Shown in pieces: positions 34,683 to 45,545 of a stretch of 64,000 bases of DNA (position 1 is its first letter; the number at the start of each line of letters is the position of its first letter). The stretch lies in assembly GCA_963854835.1 (NCBI GenBank), contig OY978526.1, positions 28,075,073-28,139,072 of the forward strand, written 5' to 3'. The notes under the pieces are model-generated. The model saw nothing but the letters and a program-made list of their open reading frames with translations, was not told the origin of the DNA and did not search any database. Made by a program: the position numbers and the translations under genes. The DNA is from Megamerina dolium. Its lineage: Eukaryota; Arthropoda; Insecta; Diptera; Megamerinidae.

Positions 34683-35890
34683 TGTCATACTGATAGTATT
34701 ACAATAATAAATTTCAATATGAAGTTATTTCCATTACATATACCTATCACCCTGTATGTTCAATATTTGAAAGTGTAAAGCTTTATGTATTTAAAATATA
34801 TTATTTTACTATTTTTGGTAGCTGGCTTTTTAATTTTTTTTTTTTTCTTTATTTATTTCGTACAGTTAGTCTATTTAATCTTTACACCTTTATTCAGTGA
34901 GTTTTTCAACAAATCTTATTTTCCCTCACTCTCTCTCTCTCTCTCTCTCTCTTTAACATGTGTACATACATATATATGTACCATTGGGAGAGAGAGAGAG
35001 CATTTGTGTGCATTACAACTTTTAAGCCGATTTTTGTATTTTTTATTTTTTGAGTTCATCTAACTCAACTACCTGCTACTGCTACTATACCAACAACAAT
35101 AGATATTACTTGTATGCTTTACAAATATTTTTGTTTTTGGTTACATATTTGGTGTTTGTTTGTTTCTGGTGTTGTTGCAACTTGTTTTCTCATTTGTTTT
35201 TTCCCCCGTTTCTTTTTCGTTTGCATTTCCGTTGTTGTGCTCGAGGTTATTTGTTTTTGAAATTGTTACAAAACCATCATCGTCATCATCATCCTCACAA
35301 TGATCATCACTAACAGGTCGTTATTTTTATTGTTACATTATATATTGTGTATTATATCTACATTGAAATTGTTGTTTTTTGTAACTACTAGGACGTTTCA
35401 TGACTGTTGCAACATTTATTATTGCTTGTGCTATTAGTAGGGGAAATTATTGTAGGTTTGGACTGTCCGTTCTATCAATAAATCGATTTTTGCTAAATTT
35501 TACATCGAATTCACTAGAATTTATATTATCTAACAAAACTAATCTTAGTTTTAATGGATTAGTTGCATATATTCTTGCGAGATAATCCTCAATATTTAAA
35601 TTGATTTTATTCAGTGAAATAAGGAGTCATTTTTTTATCGAAGGTAAATGCAAAATGCTGTAAAATAATCATGATCTATTTCATGATCCAAAAATATTGC
35701 CGGTTATATTATAAACCAGAGATTTTGCATATTCAATCGACGAGAATTGAAATACTACTCTTATTATACTATTTTTGTTGAATCGTTTGGATACTATAAT
35801 ATTTTGACTTAAATGGGTTCGAGCAATCGGACAGCCGCTTCAACCTAACTTATCACACACTCAATAGGTCTAGTAAATATTGAACACATG
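34683..35890. other. Intron 7 segment with (CT)n and (GA)n
   Basis: A (CT)13 run at 34928-34952 is followed by (GA)7 at about 34985-34998. Together these are complementary and also GAGA-factor-type sequence. A poly-T stretch lies near 34833-34846 and (ATC)n near 35275-35310. No exon is seen. Confidence 0.6.
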
Positions 35891-36760
35891 CTTTCGATTG
35901 TACCACCCATAACGAGAGTCGACTATGGAAAATATGAAAAAACATATTTTAGATATCACGATCTGAGTTGGTTTAGCTATGTCTGTTTCTCTGCTCGCAC
36001 GGTAATTATAGAGCGAATGAGCTGAAAATTGTTACATAAGATTATTTTGATGGACAAAAGGATGATATAAAGTTTTCAAACTCAAATTCGACATGAAAAG
36101 TTAATCTTATCACAGAATTCGTATATTATTGTAGAAAATCGGTGTAATCGCGTGAAAACTACTCTTACCTCCCTACCTGAAAATATAAGGCTCTTGAACT
36201 TAAATTCGGTGTGTAAAGTTATTATCACAGAATTGTTATATTGTATTACAAAATGACCGTAGTCGAATATAAAATCACACCTACCTTCCATACAAGAGTA
36301 TGTTGTTAAATATATGTTTTCAAAGTAATCAAGTTGCAATTTGGTACATGCTTTTGTATTAGCTAATTTTCGAAAATCGGCAGAATACGATGGAAACCAT
36401 GCCTACATTCCATACAGAATTATGTTGTCGAATAGATGTTTTAACACTTTGCGCTTGATAATATAGAGTAACCAAGCTGTAACTTGGTATGTAGAATTAT
36501 CTGTACTAATTTATAGATGTATTCGAAATAGTCTTCATCGGATGAAAACTACTCCTATCTCCTATATAAACTTATGCTTCTGTATGAATCTTTTTAGATT
36601 TTATGTAAGAAAATATAAATATATCAAGGTGAAAATCGTTTGCTAGGTCATGAATTATTCCAATAATGGGCGGAATCGGATGAAGGCAATGCCTACGTCT
36701 CATACGAAATTATGTGCTCGACTGTACCTTGCTCAGGGACATATATAGCTGAAGAAATAT
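35891..36760. repeat. Old diverged tandem array, about 120-150-bp unit
   Basis: Phrases such as AAATCGGTGTAATCGCGTGA, AAAACTACTC(T/C)TA and CATACA(A/G)AGTATG/AATTATG TTGT recur at roughly 36130, 36250, 36380, 36535 and 36670. The divergence is high. It may be a remnant of the same class of array as in the large repeat. Confidence 0.4.
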
Positions 36761-37370
36761 TTATCATCCATCACAAAAATATTATTTTCGAAAATGTATC
36801 TGATGAAGGCTATTTAAGATTCAGTATTATAATTCATTTTCAAACATTTTCTGTGATATTTCTAAATTTATGGGTCAAATCAAATTGAAATTTCAATTTT
36901 AAACAAATATTTCATGGCTTTGTAATATTCGACTGTTTTTTCTTTGGCGTAGACTCAATAAAAACATTTATTCTACCATTTGGTGCAATGGTTCCTAGCT
37001 TTTGAATGATATCTGTATCTAAAATATCATTTAGTAAAATGTTGTAACCCAAACACAAAGCTGATTCCGCTTATACCCTATGTATATTGGACGTACCATG
37101 TGAGTTGTTGATGCTAAAATTCATATTTTGCCAACATTTGTTTACCCATTAACGGATGGACAATAAAAATGATGATAACACGTTATGCGTTAAAATATAT
37201 TGTCACTTTTTTTTTTTGTCATATTTTTAGATCATACTTCATATCTGTTGGTGCATTTCGATTCACCAATTTGCTTTGATTTTATTGAGTATTAGGCATT
37301 TATATCAAAATGCTCTCAAAACTACTTCTGTACCACTAGCAATTTCTATTGATGCAAACTTGTGTATACA
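36761..37370. other. Intron 7 segment
   Basis: AT-rich with a poly-T run near 37207-37217. Nothing else is recognised. Confidence 0.5.
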
Positions 37371-38557
37371 CAGGGTGATTTTTTAAGAGCCTTCGAATTT
37401 AATTTAAAAAAAACATAACATTTAGAGAAATATATGAAATCTTTATTTAAGTCGATAGCGCTATATAGTTCAATGCTTAAAGATGATTTCATATAAATAT
37501 TGGCCGCGGCTGCGCCCCAAAGGGTTCATATTTACTTACTTACTTATGTGGCCATAACAACCGAATATCGATTTAGGCATGCTTCGCCAATGGTTCATAC
37601 GCTGGGTCCAATTTTGGCATACTCTCTCCAAAATATCGGCCGGTATCTCACGAATAAATTCTTCCATATTGGCTTCCAGTGCGTCAAACGTTGCGGGCTT
37701 GTCGCTATAAACATGAGCCTTAACCTACAAAAAATTGTCTAAAGGCGTTAAATCGCACGACATAGGCGGCCAATTGACCGGCCCGAAACGTGAAATAAAC
37801 TGTTCACCAAACTCGCCTCTCAATTGGACCATTGTTTCGCTGTGTGGCATGTGACACCGTCTTGTTGAAACCAGCCAAGTCCGGCTCTTCCATTTTGGGC
37901 AAAAAAAAAGTTCGTAATCATCTCACGGTAGCGCCCGCCATTCACAGTAACGTTACTGCCTTCGTCGTCTTTGAAAAGTACGATCCAATGATGCCATCAG
38001 CCCATAATCCATACCAAACAGTGCATTTTTCGGAATGCATTGGCAGTTCTTGCAATGCAATGCTAGAAAAGTGGATCTTCATCCAACTTTGCCAGCGCCC
38101 ATTCACCAAAAGTTAGCCATTGTGGTAGGTCGTGTGGCTTCAATTCTTGCACCAGTTGTATTTTAAAAGGTTTTACACCCAAATCCTTCCTCAAAATTTT
38201 CCACGTAGTGCAGTAACAGATCGCCCAATTGCTGCGAACGGCGCCTAATCGATAATTCACGGCCATCAACAACACTGGCTGATACAGCTTCGATATTTTC
38301 CTCTGTCCGCACGCTACGTATGCGTGTTGGTCGTTTAATGTCCAATAATGTAAATTTGGTGCGAAATTTAGTCACAAGATTCCGAATAGTCGCCTCAGAA
38401 GGTCGCCCAATACAGATCATAAAATGGAAGAGGTGCACGATGCACTTTCTTAACCGAGCATGAATTTTGATAATAAAATTCAATAATCTGCAAGCGTTGT
38501 TCATTTGTTAATCGATTCATGGTGTTGTCAAAAAGAAAGTTCCTAAAAATCACCCTG
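37371..38557 (-). mobile_element. Rosa-type (DD41D) mariner element, decayed, nearly full length
   Basis: The inverted ends CAGGGTGATTTTT (37371) and AAAAATCACCCTG (ending 38557) define 1,187 bp. The - strand holds, in order, RPSEATIRNLVTKFRTKFTL, RSVRTEENIEAVSASVVDGR, TTWKILRKDLGVKPFKIQLV, ELKPHDLPQWLTFGEWALAK, the region of the first catalytic D (lost), VTVNGGRYREMI, WPPMSCDLTPLDNFL and VCQNWTQRMN. Multiple frameshifts separate the blocks. A 61-bp LINE scrap sits inside it near the 3' end of the gene. Confidence 0.88.
37531..37591 (-). mobile_element. Tiny 5'-truncated LINE family B insertion inside the rosa element
   Basis: Flanked by GGTTCATA at 37523-37530 and 37592-37599. The inserted 61 bp carry CATAACAACCGA and ATCGATTTAGGC, as at the 3' end of the LINE at 27641. 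On the - strand it ends in a (TAAG)n tail. Removing it restores the transposase frame (QRMN followed by PLGRSRG). It is a textbook severely truncated retrotransposition event. Confidence 0.85.
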
Positions 38558-39701
38558 TATGTAGGTATTTATCATAAGAAGCCTATAGCCTTCATTGACT
38601 CGTTGCCGCAGTGCATATGCTCGCATGTAGTTCATTTCATTGATTAAATTTGAATATACGAAAATTTAAGTGATACTTCATTATATATATATTTACTACA
38701 TATATAGGAATATATGTCAAACTAGTCCCTTCAAAGTATTTTCCAAAGCAAACACAATTTTTGTCGACCTAAATAATATTGCAACTATGATTAGTTACAA
38801 GATTGAGCTCACATATGTGTGCTCTGACAAAAATTATATGAACATATATCGTATTACAATTATTTACTTAAGGAATTATATTTTATAATCGGCTTACTGT
38901 GTCACCTTGATTAGAAAATCAATGTAAAATTGCATAATTACACAGACAAGGAGGCATTCTTATTAACACAAAGCATAAGAGCAGAAATATTGTATTATTT
39001 AGATGATACTCGTATATGTAATAAAATTATGTCACATTTAAAGCCAACATAATTAATTAAAAGATAAATGAGACAAATTTAATTTGCACACAAACAAAGT
39101 GTGCCGCCAACACAGTAGCCAACATTTGCCACTTAAGACAAGAGTTATTTAGTGCCTTTCATAATTGCGACTTGAAACAATTTCTAATTACTCTGGCAAA
39201 CAACAACAACGGCCAATTGTCGTCGGCGTCACTAGGAAACTCTACTCAACTCTACTCAACTCAACTCGACTGAACTTATGTTGGCCATTCAACTTCTATC
39301 ACATAGAGAATTTATGCAAACTTTAACACTTTGTTACACTCTTATCTTTTATGGTCTAATTTAAGTCTAACCATCTTTTTTTTCGCCTCCATATTCGCAT
39401 TACTTTATTATTGTTTTTTTATTGTAATTTTTCTATTTTTTTTTTCTATTTTCCTATTTGCACTACGTTACGCCTGATTCATTTGTTTGGTCACACATTT
39501 CATCTCAATGGCTTTGCGCTGATGGAACTAAATGGTGTGATGTGCTGTGGTGTTTATGATGCTATATTGGTTACAACCAACCAACCAACCAACCAACTAA
39601 CCAACTTAACTACTGCGACACATCAACGACTACAACAACAACAATAATAATAATAATAATAATGATAATAATAATACGAACAACGAACAACGATACGATA
39701 G
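38558..39701. other. 3' part of intron 7
   Basis: AT-rich. Near the end are (AACC)n at about 39577-39605, (CAA)n/(AAT)n at 39628-39676 and ACGAACAACGAACAACGATACG. There is no pyrimidine tract before the AG used for exon 8; an in-frame TAG ends at 39701. Confidence 0.6.
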
Positions 39702-40547
39702 GATGTGGCAAACTTTTGTGATTTATCGTATGCAACGATTATCCTGGCAAATGTAATTCTTAAAACCGAGGAAATTTATTTAGTAAATCACATAAAACTT
39801 TATTTGAAAAATCGACCAACAACAACAACAACAACAACAGCAGCAGCAGCAACAACTGAAGTAGAAACAAAGAAGCAAAGCGGCAGCACAGCCGGTGATA
39901 GCCGGTCGCATGAATTGCATCGCATGAGGCATATACATTCCAATATATTTATGGAGGGGCCATCGACATCTTCGGCTGCAGCTGCAGCAGCAGCAGCATT
40001 TCATGCAGCAATGTCATCAACAGCATCAGCCAACAACGACAATACCAGTAATGTGAGTGAGATTAACTATTTTGCAAAAGTTTTATGCGAGAAGCTTGAA
40101 GCATGCATTACATGCCTGACTGCGGCTGTTGGCAGTACACTGGTCAGTGCCACTAACAACACCATCGAACACTGTGATGCACAATATTGTCGTATGGCAG
40201 TGCGTTTTGTACATTCCCTCTATGACGTCTGCTGTCGTTCACGGCATAAGGATGCATTGCAATCAGTTTTTCGTTTAGTCTTGACCGAATCTGACATACT
40301 GTATAAATACTATAATTTGCTGATGATGCATGCCACACCCTCGACACTGGTTGTGTGCAAAGGAGCGGCAGCATTGGAGGCAAAGGCAGATAGTGCGATA
40401 GACAGTAGTGCATTACAGTTGTTACAAGTTGAAATGTTTCAACTTTTGTCGGCCATGAAATTGCTGGATCCTTTGATGATGCTACAACAACAATTAGGTG
40501 GCAGCCCCATAAAGAGGACACTTTTGCGTGAAGTTTGTCGAAGCAAC
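39702..40547 (+). CDS. htt: htt exon 8 of window (282 residues, phase 0 to 0)
   Basis: It opens DVANFCDLSYATIILANVIL, in phase with exon 7 and matching the human block [20 protein letters not shown]. Inserts include seven T then four A encoded by (ACA)(GCA) near 39816-39850, and eight A near 39978-40002. Conserved stretches are INYFAKVLCEKLEACI (human FSRFLLQLVGILLEDI), YCRMAVRFVHSLYDVCC (human YCQELGTLLMCLIHIFK) and VEMFQLLSAMKLLDPLMML. The end LREVCRSN leads to GTAAGT. The start is the least certain of all exons because its acceptor lacks a pyrimidine tract. Confidence 0.88.
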
Positions 40548-41106
40548 GTAAGTACCATTACATTAATTTAATTTGATTGTACATACATACGTACATATAT
40601 GAAAATTGCATATGAGTAAGTTAGTGTGTGTGTGTGTGTGTCGAATAGAGGAGTAAATGGTCAGTCAGTGCTGATTTAAATTTGTTTTAAACGCTTTTCG
40701 AGTAAAAGTCGTAATTTTGTGGTTTTATTGTGGCTGTTTGTATAGAATCAAAGTCATCTGTTTGTGTTGTGTATGAATGTATGTGTGTGTGTGTGTGTGT
40801 GCGGGGAATGATAAAAAGATGTATACAAGCTTATTTAAAATGTGTTAAAGCGTGTAAACATTTGGTTTTTATGGTTTATTATGCTTTGACAATTTATTTT
40901 GCATTTGTATTGTATGCATGTTTGGTATGCATATGTGCATGATGTTGATATTAATGTCAAATGCAAACTTTTGCCATATGTACTCATGCTCTATTGAGCA
41001 ATATCTACTTCTTTAAGGTCGTTCAATCTTTAAAGTGAAACATATCGAGCGAAATATGTAAAATATGTATCTCTTTAATCTTTATTTGCAATCAAAATAT
41101 AGCAGC
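40548..41106. other. 5' part of intron 8
   Basis: (GT)n runs near 40625-40640 and 40781-40801; otherwise AT-rich. Confidence 0.5.
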
Positions 41107-42130
41107 TTATCACACGTTCCGTTCGGAATCCGAATTTTCGAGATTTTTCGAACTCGAAAAATATATAATAGCATATATATTTTTCAAATTTCATTTGAAT
41201 TCAAAATCCTTTCTTTTTTTTTTTTTTTTTTTTTTTTTTGGAATAGTATTTCTAACGAAAGCTTCAACAAAATTTGCGTGCATTTTAGAATCGTGAAATT
41301 TAATTTTGAATTTATTTCCTGTTTTAACTTATATTTCTTAATCGATATACTTAATTTTTAAAATGTAATTTATCAAGAAGATTACACCAAGAAGATTTTT
41401 CGAAAGTACTATCACCTATTTTTCGGATTGTATTTGCACCCCACAAGAATAATATTTCCATCTGAAGTTTGAGCAAATTTTGTGATAAATCTCATTTTTT
41501 TAACAACCGTACAAATAATCTCTACTAAAAAATTTTGTTTTAACTTTTCGAATTTTTTGTGATATATCACCTTATCACATATTCCGCTCGGAACAAGTTT
41601 TTTGGAGATTTTTCGAACATCATATATTTTTCGAGTTTCATTTGAACTCAAATGAAATATATAATAGTATATATGAATAGTATTTCGAACAAAAGCTTCA
41701 ACAAAATTTGCCTGAATTTTAAAAGCTGGAATTTAATTTTGAATTTATTTCCGTTTTTGAACTCACAGCTCTTAACAAAGAATATTTCTTAAGCGATCTA
41801 CTTAATTTTAAAAATATAATTTATCAAGAAAATTACACCAAGAAGATTTTTCAAAAGTACTACCACATATTTTTCAGATTGTATTTGCACTCCATAAGAA
41901 TAATTTGTTCCGAATAGTATTTCCATCGGGAGTTTGAGCAAATTTTGTGATAAATTTCCTTTTTTTAACTCCCACACAAACGATATCTACTAAAAATGTT
42001 ACTTTTTGTAACTTTTCGAATTTTTGGAGATATATCACCTTATCACATGTTCCGCTCGGAACACATTTATTTGGAGATTTTTCGAAAATGATGTATATTT
42101 TTCACGTTTCATTTGTACTCAAAAAAAAAA
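41107..42130 (+). repeat. Tandem repeat, about 466-bp unit, 2.2 copies
   Basis: Units start TTATCACA(C/T)(G/A)TTCCG(T/C)TCGGAA at 41107, 41572 and 42040 (periods 465 and 468). Shared interior phrases include AAAGCTTCAACAAAATTTGC, ATTACACCAAGAAGATTTTT and GTTTGAGCAAATTTTGTGAT. The copies differ at several percent of positions. Unit 1 has an extra T22 run near 41212-41239. It is non-coding. Repeats of this unit length inside an intron look satellite-like. Confidence 0.85.
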
Positions 42131-42593
42131 AAGTAAGTTTATTCGATTGGTTTTTCTTTCTAAAGTTTTCAATGATAAGATTTCCAATTGTCGAAGATTT
42201 TGAAAATTCTGAAGAGTTGGCCTTAAAGATGTTTTTCGAATTTAAAAGGAGGTGTGAAAAACATAAGCATTTCCTAATATAATCGAATATTGAATTGGGG
42301 AAAAAGTATAGGGCTATTTTTTGTACTTAAAGTGACCTTCTGCCTTTTTCTGGTCGTATTAAAATTGCAAAATATAGTAACTTTTTTCAGAAATTTCACT
42401 AGTTTTTTATGACTTAAATTATTTACAATAATAAAGAGCATTTTATGCAAAAGCACAATACTGTCCGATACGTTTTCCCCTAAAGCAATATTCAATACAA
42501 ATTAAATTCAATGCTATTACTAGTCAACAGAATTGTGTGCTTCATTAAAAACATTTAATGCATTCTCTTTAATCATATTTCAAATTCTCTTAG
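42131..42593. other. 3' part of intron 8
   Basis: AT-rich. It ends ATTTCAAATTCTCTTAG before exon 9. Confidence 0.5.
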
Positions 42594-42770
42594 TTCAATC
42601 CTTTAAATTGGAAATTGCAACAAGTGCAGCAATTTTTCGACGCAATCATCGATTTCAATATCTTAATTATGGAACATTTTGAATTTGTGTGTAATTTATG
42701 TGAAGTGGATGATGAATTTTGCTCATTATTACAAGCAGCACTCTTACAAAATGCCAGCCAACTCAACAAG
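42594..42770 (+). CDS. htt: htt exon 9 of window (59 residues, phase 0 to 0)
   Basis: The translation FNPLNWKLQQVQQFFDAIID continues to NILIMEHFEFVCNLCEVDDE and LLQAALLQNASQLNK. It is open throughout, in phase with both neighbours. It aligns with the human region DSEHLTWLIVNHIQDLI to FISAVHRNSAASGLFIQAI, with moderate similarity. The acceptor is CTTAG|TTC and the donor AAG|GTGAGT. This exon has no Met near its start and is easy to miss. Confidence 0.88.
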
Positions 42771-42937
42771 GTGAGTAGTGAGTGAACAATTCAATTTGTT
42801 CAATGTGAAATTCAATTAAATTCAATGTTTTTGGTGGATTCTTTTTTTGCTGTTTTCCACTTCTAATTCTTCTTTTTCTTCATGTTCTTATTTTTCATTT
42901 TCTATGTACATACTACTTATTCGATCACTTCAAATAG

Positions 42938-43251
42938 CATTCAATACGATTGTTGTTGCGTTTGATATTTCGTCTCTGTAATGCGGATAATAAACAATGC
43001 AGATGCAGTATTCAATGTATTGCAAAGTTTTTGCATATACTTGCTCGACTACATCGTTTGCATCAGTCAACGCATCATCGTTCACTTCGGCTACAGATTG
43101 AACGTTTGGCGCGTCATATTACTAATGGCAGTATGAGCGATACAAGTGCTATTTACGATAGTTTCATACACAATATGGAAATGGAATCCGAATTGGAGTG
43201 GCAGTCGCATGCTGGTACAGATGAGGGAGAATTGCAATTGCAAACGTTACT
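42938..43251 (+). CDS. htt: htt exon 10 of window (104 residues, phase 0 to 2)
   Basis: HSIRLLLRLIFRLCNADNKQ continues with CSIQCIAKFLHILARLHRLH and RSLRLQIERLARHI. It corresponds to the human region around LSTPFRVLARMVDILACRRVE and ELNRIQEYLQ, with low identity. The acceptor is AAATAG|CAT, the donor TACT|GTAAGT. The two leftover bases CT take A from exon 11 to give Leu. Confidence 0.88.
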
Positions 43252-43392
43252 GTAAGTTGCATTTAAATGATACAAAATAATTTTATTGATTTTCGATCGA
43301 AATGAGCTTATCATAGACTTCTTGTATTCAATATAAATTATTTGTTTCTAATTTGAATGAATTTTTTTTATTTTCTTTTTTTATTTCATTAG

Positions 43393-43480
43393 ATTAAATG
43401 ATTTGGAAAATTTACATTTAATGCAAAAGCATATGCCAGTGGAATCATGCACAATTGATGAAAAGTGGTTACTCGATCAG
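43393..43480 (+). CDS. htt: htt exon 11 of window (29 residues, phase 2 to 0)
   Basis: An 88-bp exon: LNDLENLHLMQKHMPVESC then TIDEKWLLDQ, which resembles human LDRFRLSTM and DKDWYVHLVK. The acceptor is CATTAG|A and the donor CAG|GTGAGT. The frame continues exactly into exon 12. It is too short to find by frame length alone; the call rests on splice signals, phase and the DEKW/DKDW match. Confidence 0.85.
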
Positions 43481-45545
43481 GTGAGTTACTAGTTAAGGAT
43501 AATTGCATATTTGTACATATAAAGTCTAGTATAAAAAAATCCATTATTTTTGCATTAAATTGAAGGTTTTGTTTAGCATAGTTAGAATGATCTGATTTAG
43601 GTAAAATATGCACCGTTTTGTTCGATAACCTGTTGCCATTTTGAAGGTAATTTCATAATGCCACACTCATAGAGGATATATTTTGAGGTTGATTTTCCAT
43701 GGGAGTCGCCCTAAGAGCTTAAGATAGGGATTAAGTATATTTAGAAAAAGCATTGTGGTCCAAAAATTAATGCGGGTCGGCTTCACAGGTTCTCTACATT
43801 CGATTCCTCAGCAACTATTGTGTTATTTGTCAATTTGCATGTGTTTTGAAATTAATTTTGAAGAGGAGCCCCTCTAAGGGTTAAAGATAGGGTGTAAGTA
43901 TAAGCATGGGAACAAAAATAAGTGTGCGTTAGTTATATACTTTATCCCTGTGGACCACCCTTGTAGCACGGAGAGCGAATTGCCTAAAAATGTCCGAATA
44001 TAGGAGTAAGTAAGTCTTGGAAAAATTTTGGGCAAAAAATATGGAGGTCAGCCTTATGATTCTCGGGCAGCTACGTAATAATTCAGATAATTTTAGATTA
44101 ATTTTGTTGGAGAGCCCCACTAAGGGATAAGGATAGGAAGTAAGTATGTTCGTAGGAACGGTTAGGGAGCAAAATTAAATGGGCGTTAATTACATAATTT
44201 ATCCCTGTATAGCCACTCTGGAAGCAGTGGGAACGAATTTCACAAAAAATGTCATTATTGTATGAGAGCTCACATAAGCGGTGGCGATTCCCAGACAATT
44301 ATGTCGTAATTTGTCGATTTTATGCTAATTTTATATGGGAGTATCTTTCCTAAGGCATAGAAACAGACAGTGAGAATGTTCAAGGGATATGTTGGTGATA
44401 TAAAAAATCAACATGTTTAATCCTTGTAGAGCCACCCTGCGAACGCTGGTAGGGAATATTTAAAAAACGTCAATTTTTGTGTGAGTGTCCTCATTAGCAG
44501 TTATAAGAAAATATTCGGGAGAAAAAAGGATGACAGCCCGGACAGCTATATGGTAATTTGTTGATTTTCAGGTATTTTTAGGATCGTTTTGTAGAGGAAC
44601 TCTCCATAGCGATAGAGATATGAAGTAAAAATGTTTGTGAGAAATGTTTGGGATGCAAAATAAGTCGGTATTGGTTACATATTAAATACCTGTAGACCCA
44701 TCTGGGATCGGGGGGAACAAATTTTCTAAAAATGTCCATTTTGTCCGACGTAAACGGTGGAAATTATCTCTCTGTTCTTGAAAAATATTAGGAAGGAAAA
44801 TAATTTAGGTTCGTGATACGTATTGCTTCTCTAAGGGAGCACCTTGGGCAGCTATGGCGTCATTTGTCGATTTTCCTCCCATGTTTTTTAAAGTTTACCT
44901 TGAAATTTGACATCTTAGCAGCACTCCATCCAGCTGTTAAATTATTTTTTTTTGTTTTTGTAAATAGTAAATGTCATAAGCATCAAATGACAATGTTATT
45001 GTTAGTATAATTTCAGAGAATACGCTGTATGCTCTTAACTAAAGTGTACTTGTTTAAAGTAACACTTGAATTAAATTCCAATTCCATATTCTCGTGAATA
45101 TATACAGTATTGACAATTGTTATTATCTTTGCTGGTATTATTATTGTTCTGCCACATGCTATACTATTGTTATCTTCTTGTTGCAATAACAATAGTAAAA
45201 CGAATAACAAAAAACACAATAATTGTTTGTCCACTTACTTACTTTACTTATTTACCACGTTGTTGCAAACATTTTAATGGGTTTTCACTATCCCTTTTCT
45301 TTTTCCATTATATCTTGCTATTGTTGTACATAACTACATGGTTGTTTTCTTTTTGTTGTTATTTTTCTAATCTAGGTGAATCGATACAACAATATTGTTA
45401 CCATATTTATTGCTATTGTAATTTGCTATATGTTTCTTCCATTTACAAAAACATTTTTTTTTTCTTTGTTTCTGTTATTCTAATTTTCATTTTGTCCATT
45501 TACTGCAAATGCGTGTAATGGCATTCGGATTCTTCTCCATTACAG
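43481..45545. repeat. Intron 11 with a diverged tandem array (about 160-260-bp unit)
   Basis: From about 43620 to 44900 a phrase like TGGGAGTC(G)CC(C)TAAG plus AAGATAGGGA/AGTAAGTATG recurs near 43699, 43863, 44110, 44336 and 44593. It is linked by GTTA(C)ATA(A)TTTATCCCTGTA and AAAAATGTCCATTTT. The same phrases occur near 50010-50130 and 51030-51700. The rest (44900-45545) is AT-rich with a pyrimidine-rich end. Confidence 0.6.

Noticed and set aside
35034..35313. Frame of 87 codons in intron 7
   Set aside because: Low-complexity F/C/H-rich translation of T-rich DNA; no splice or phase support.
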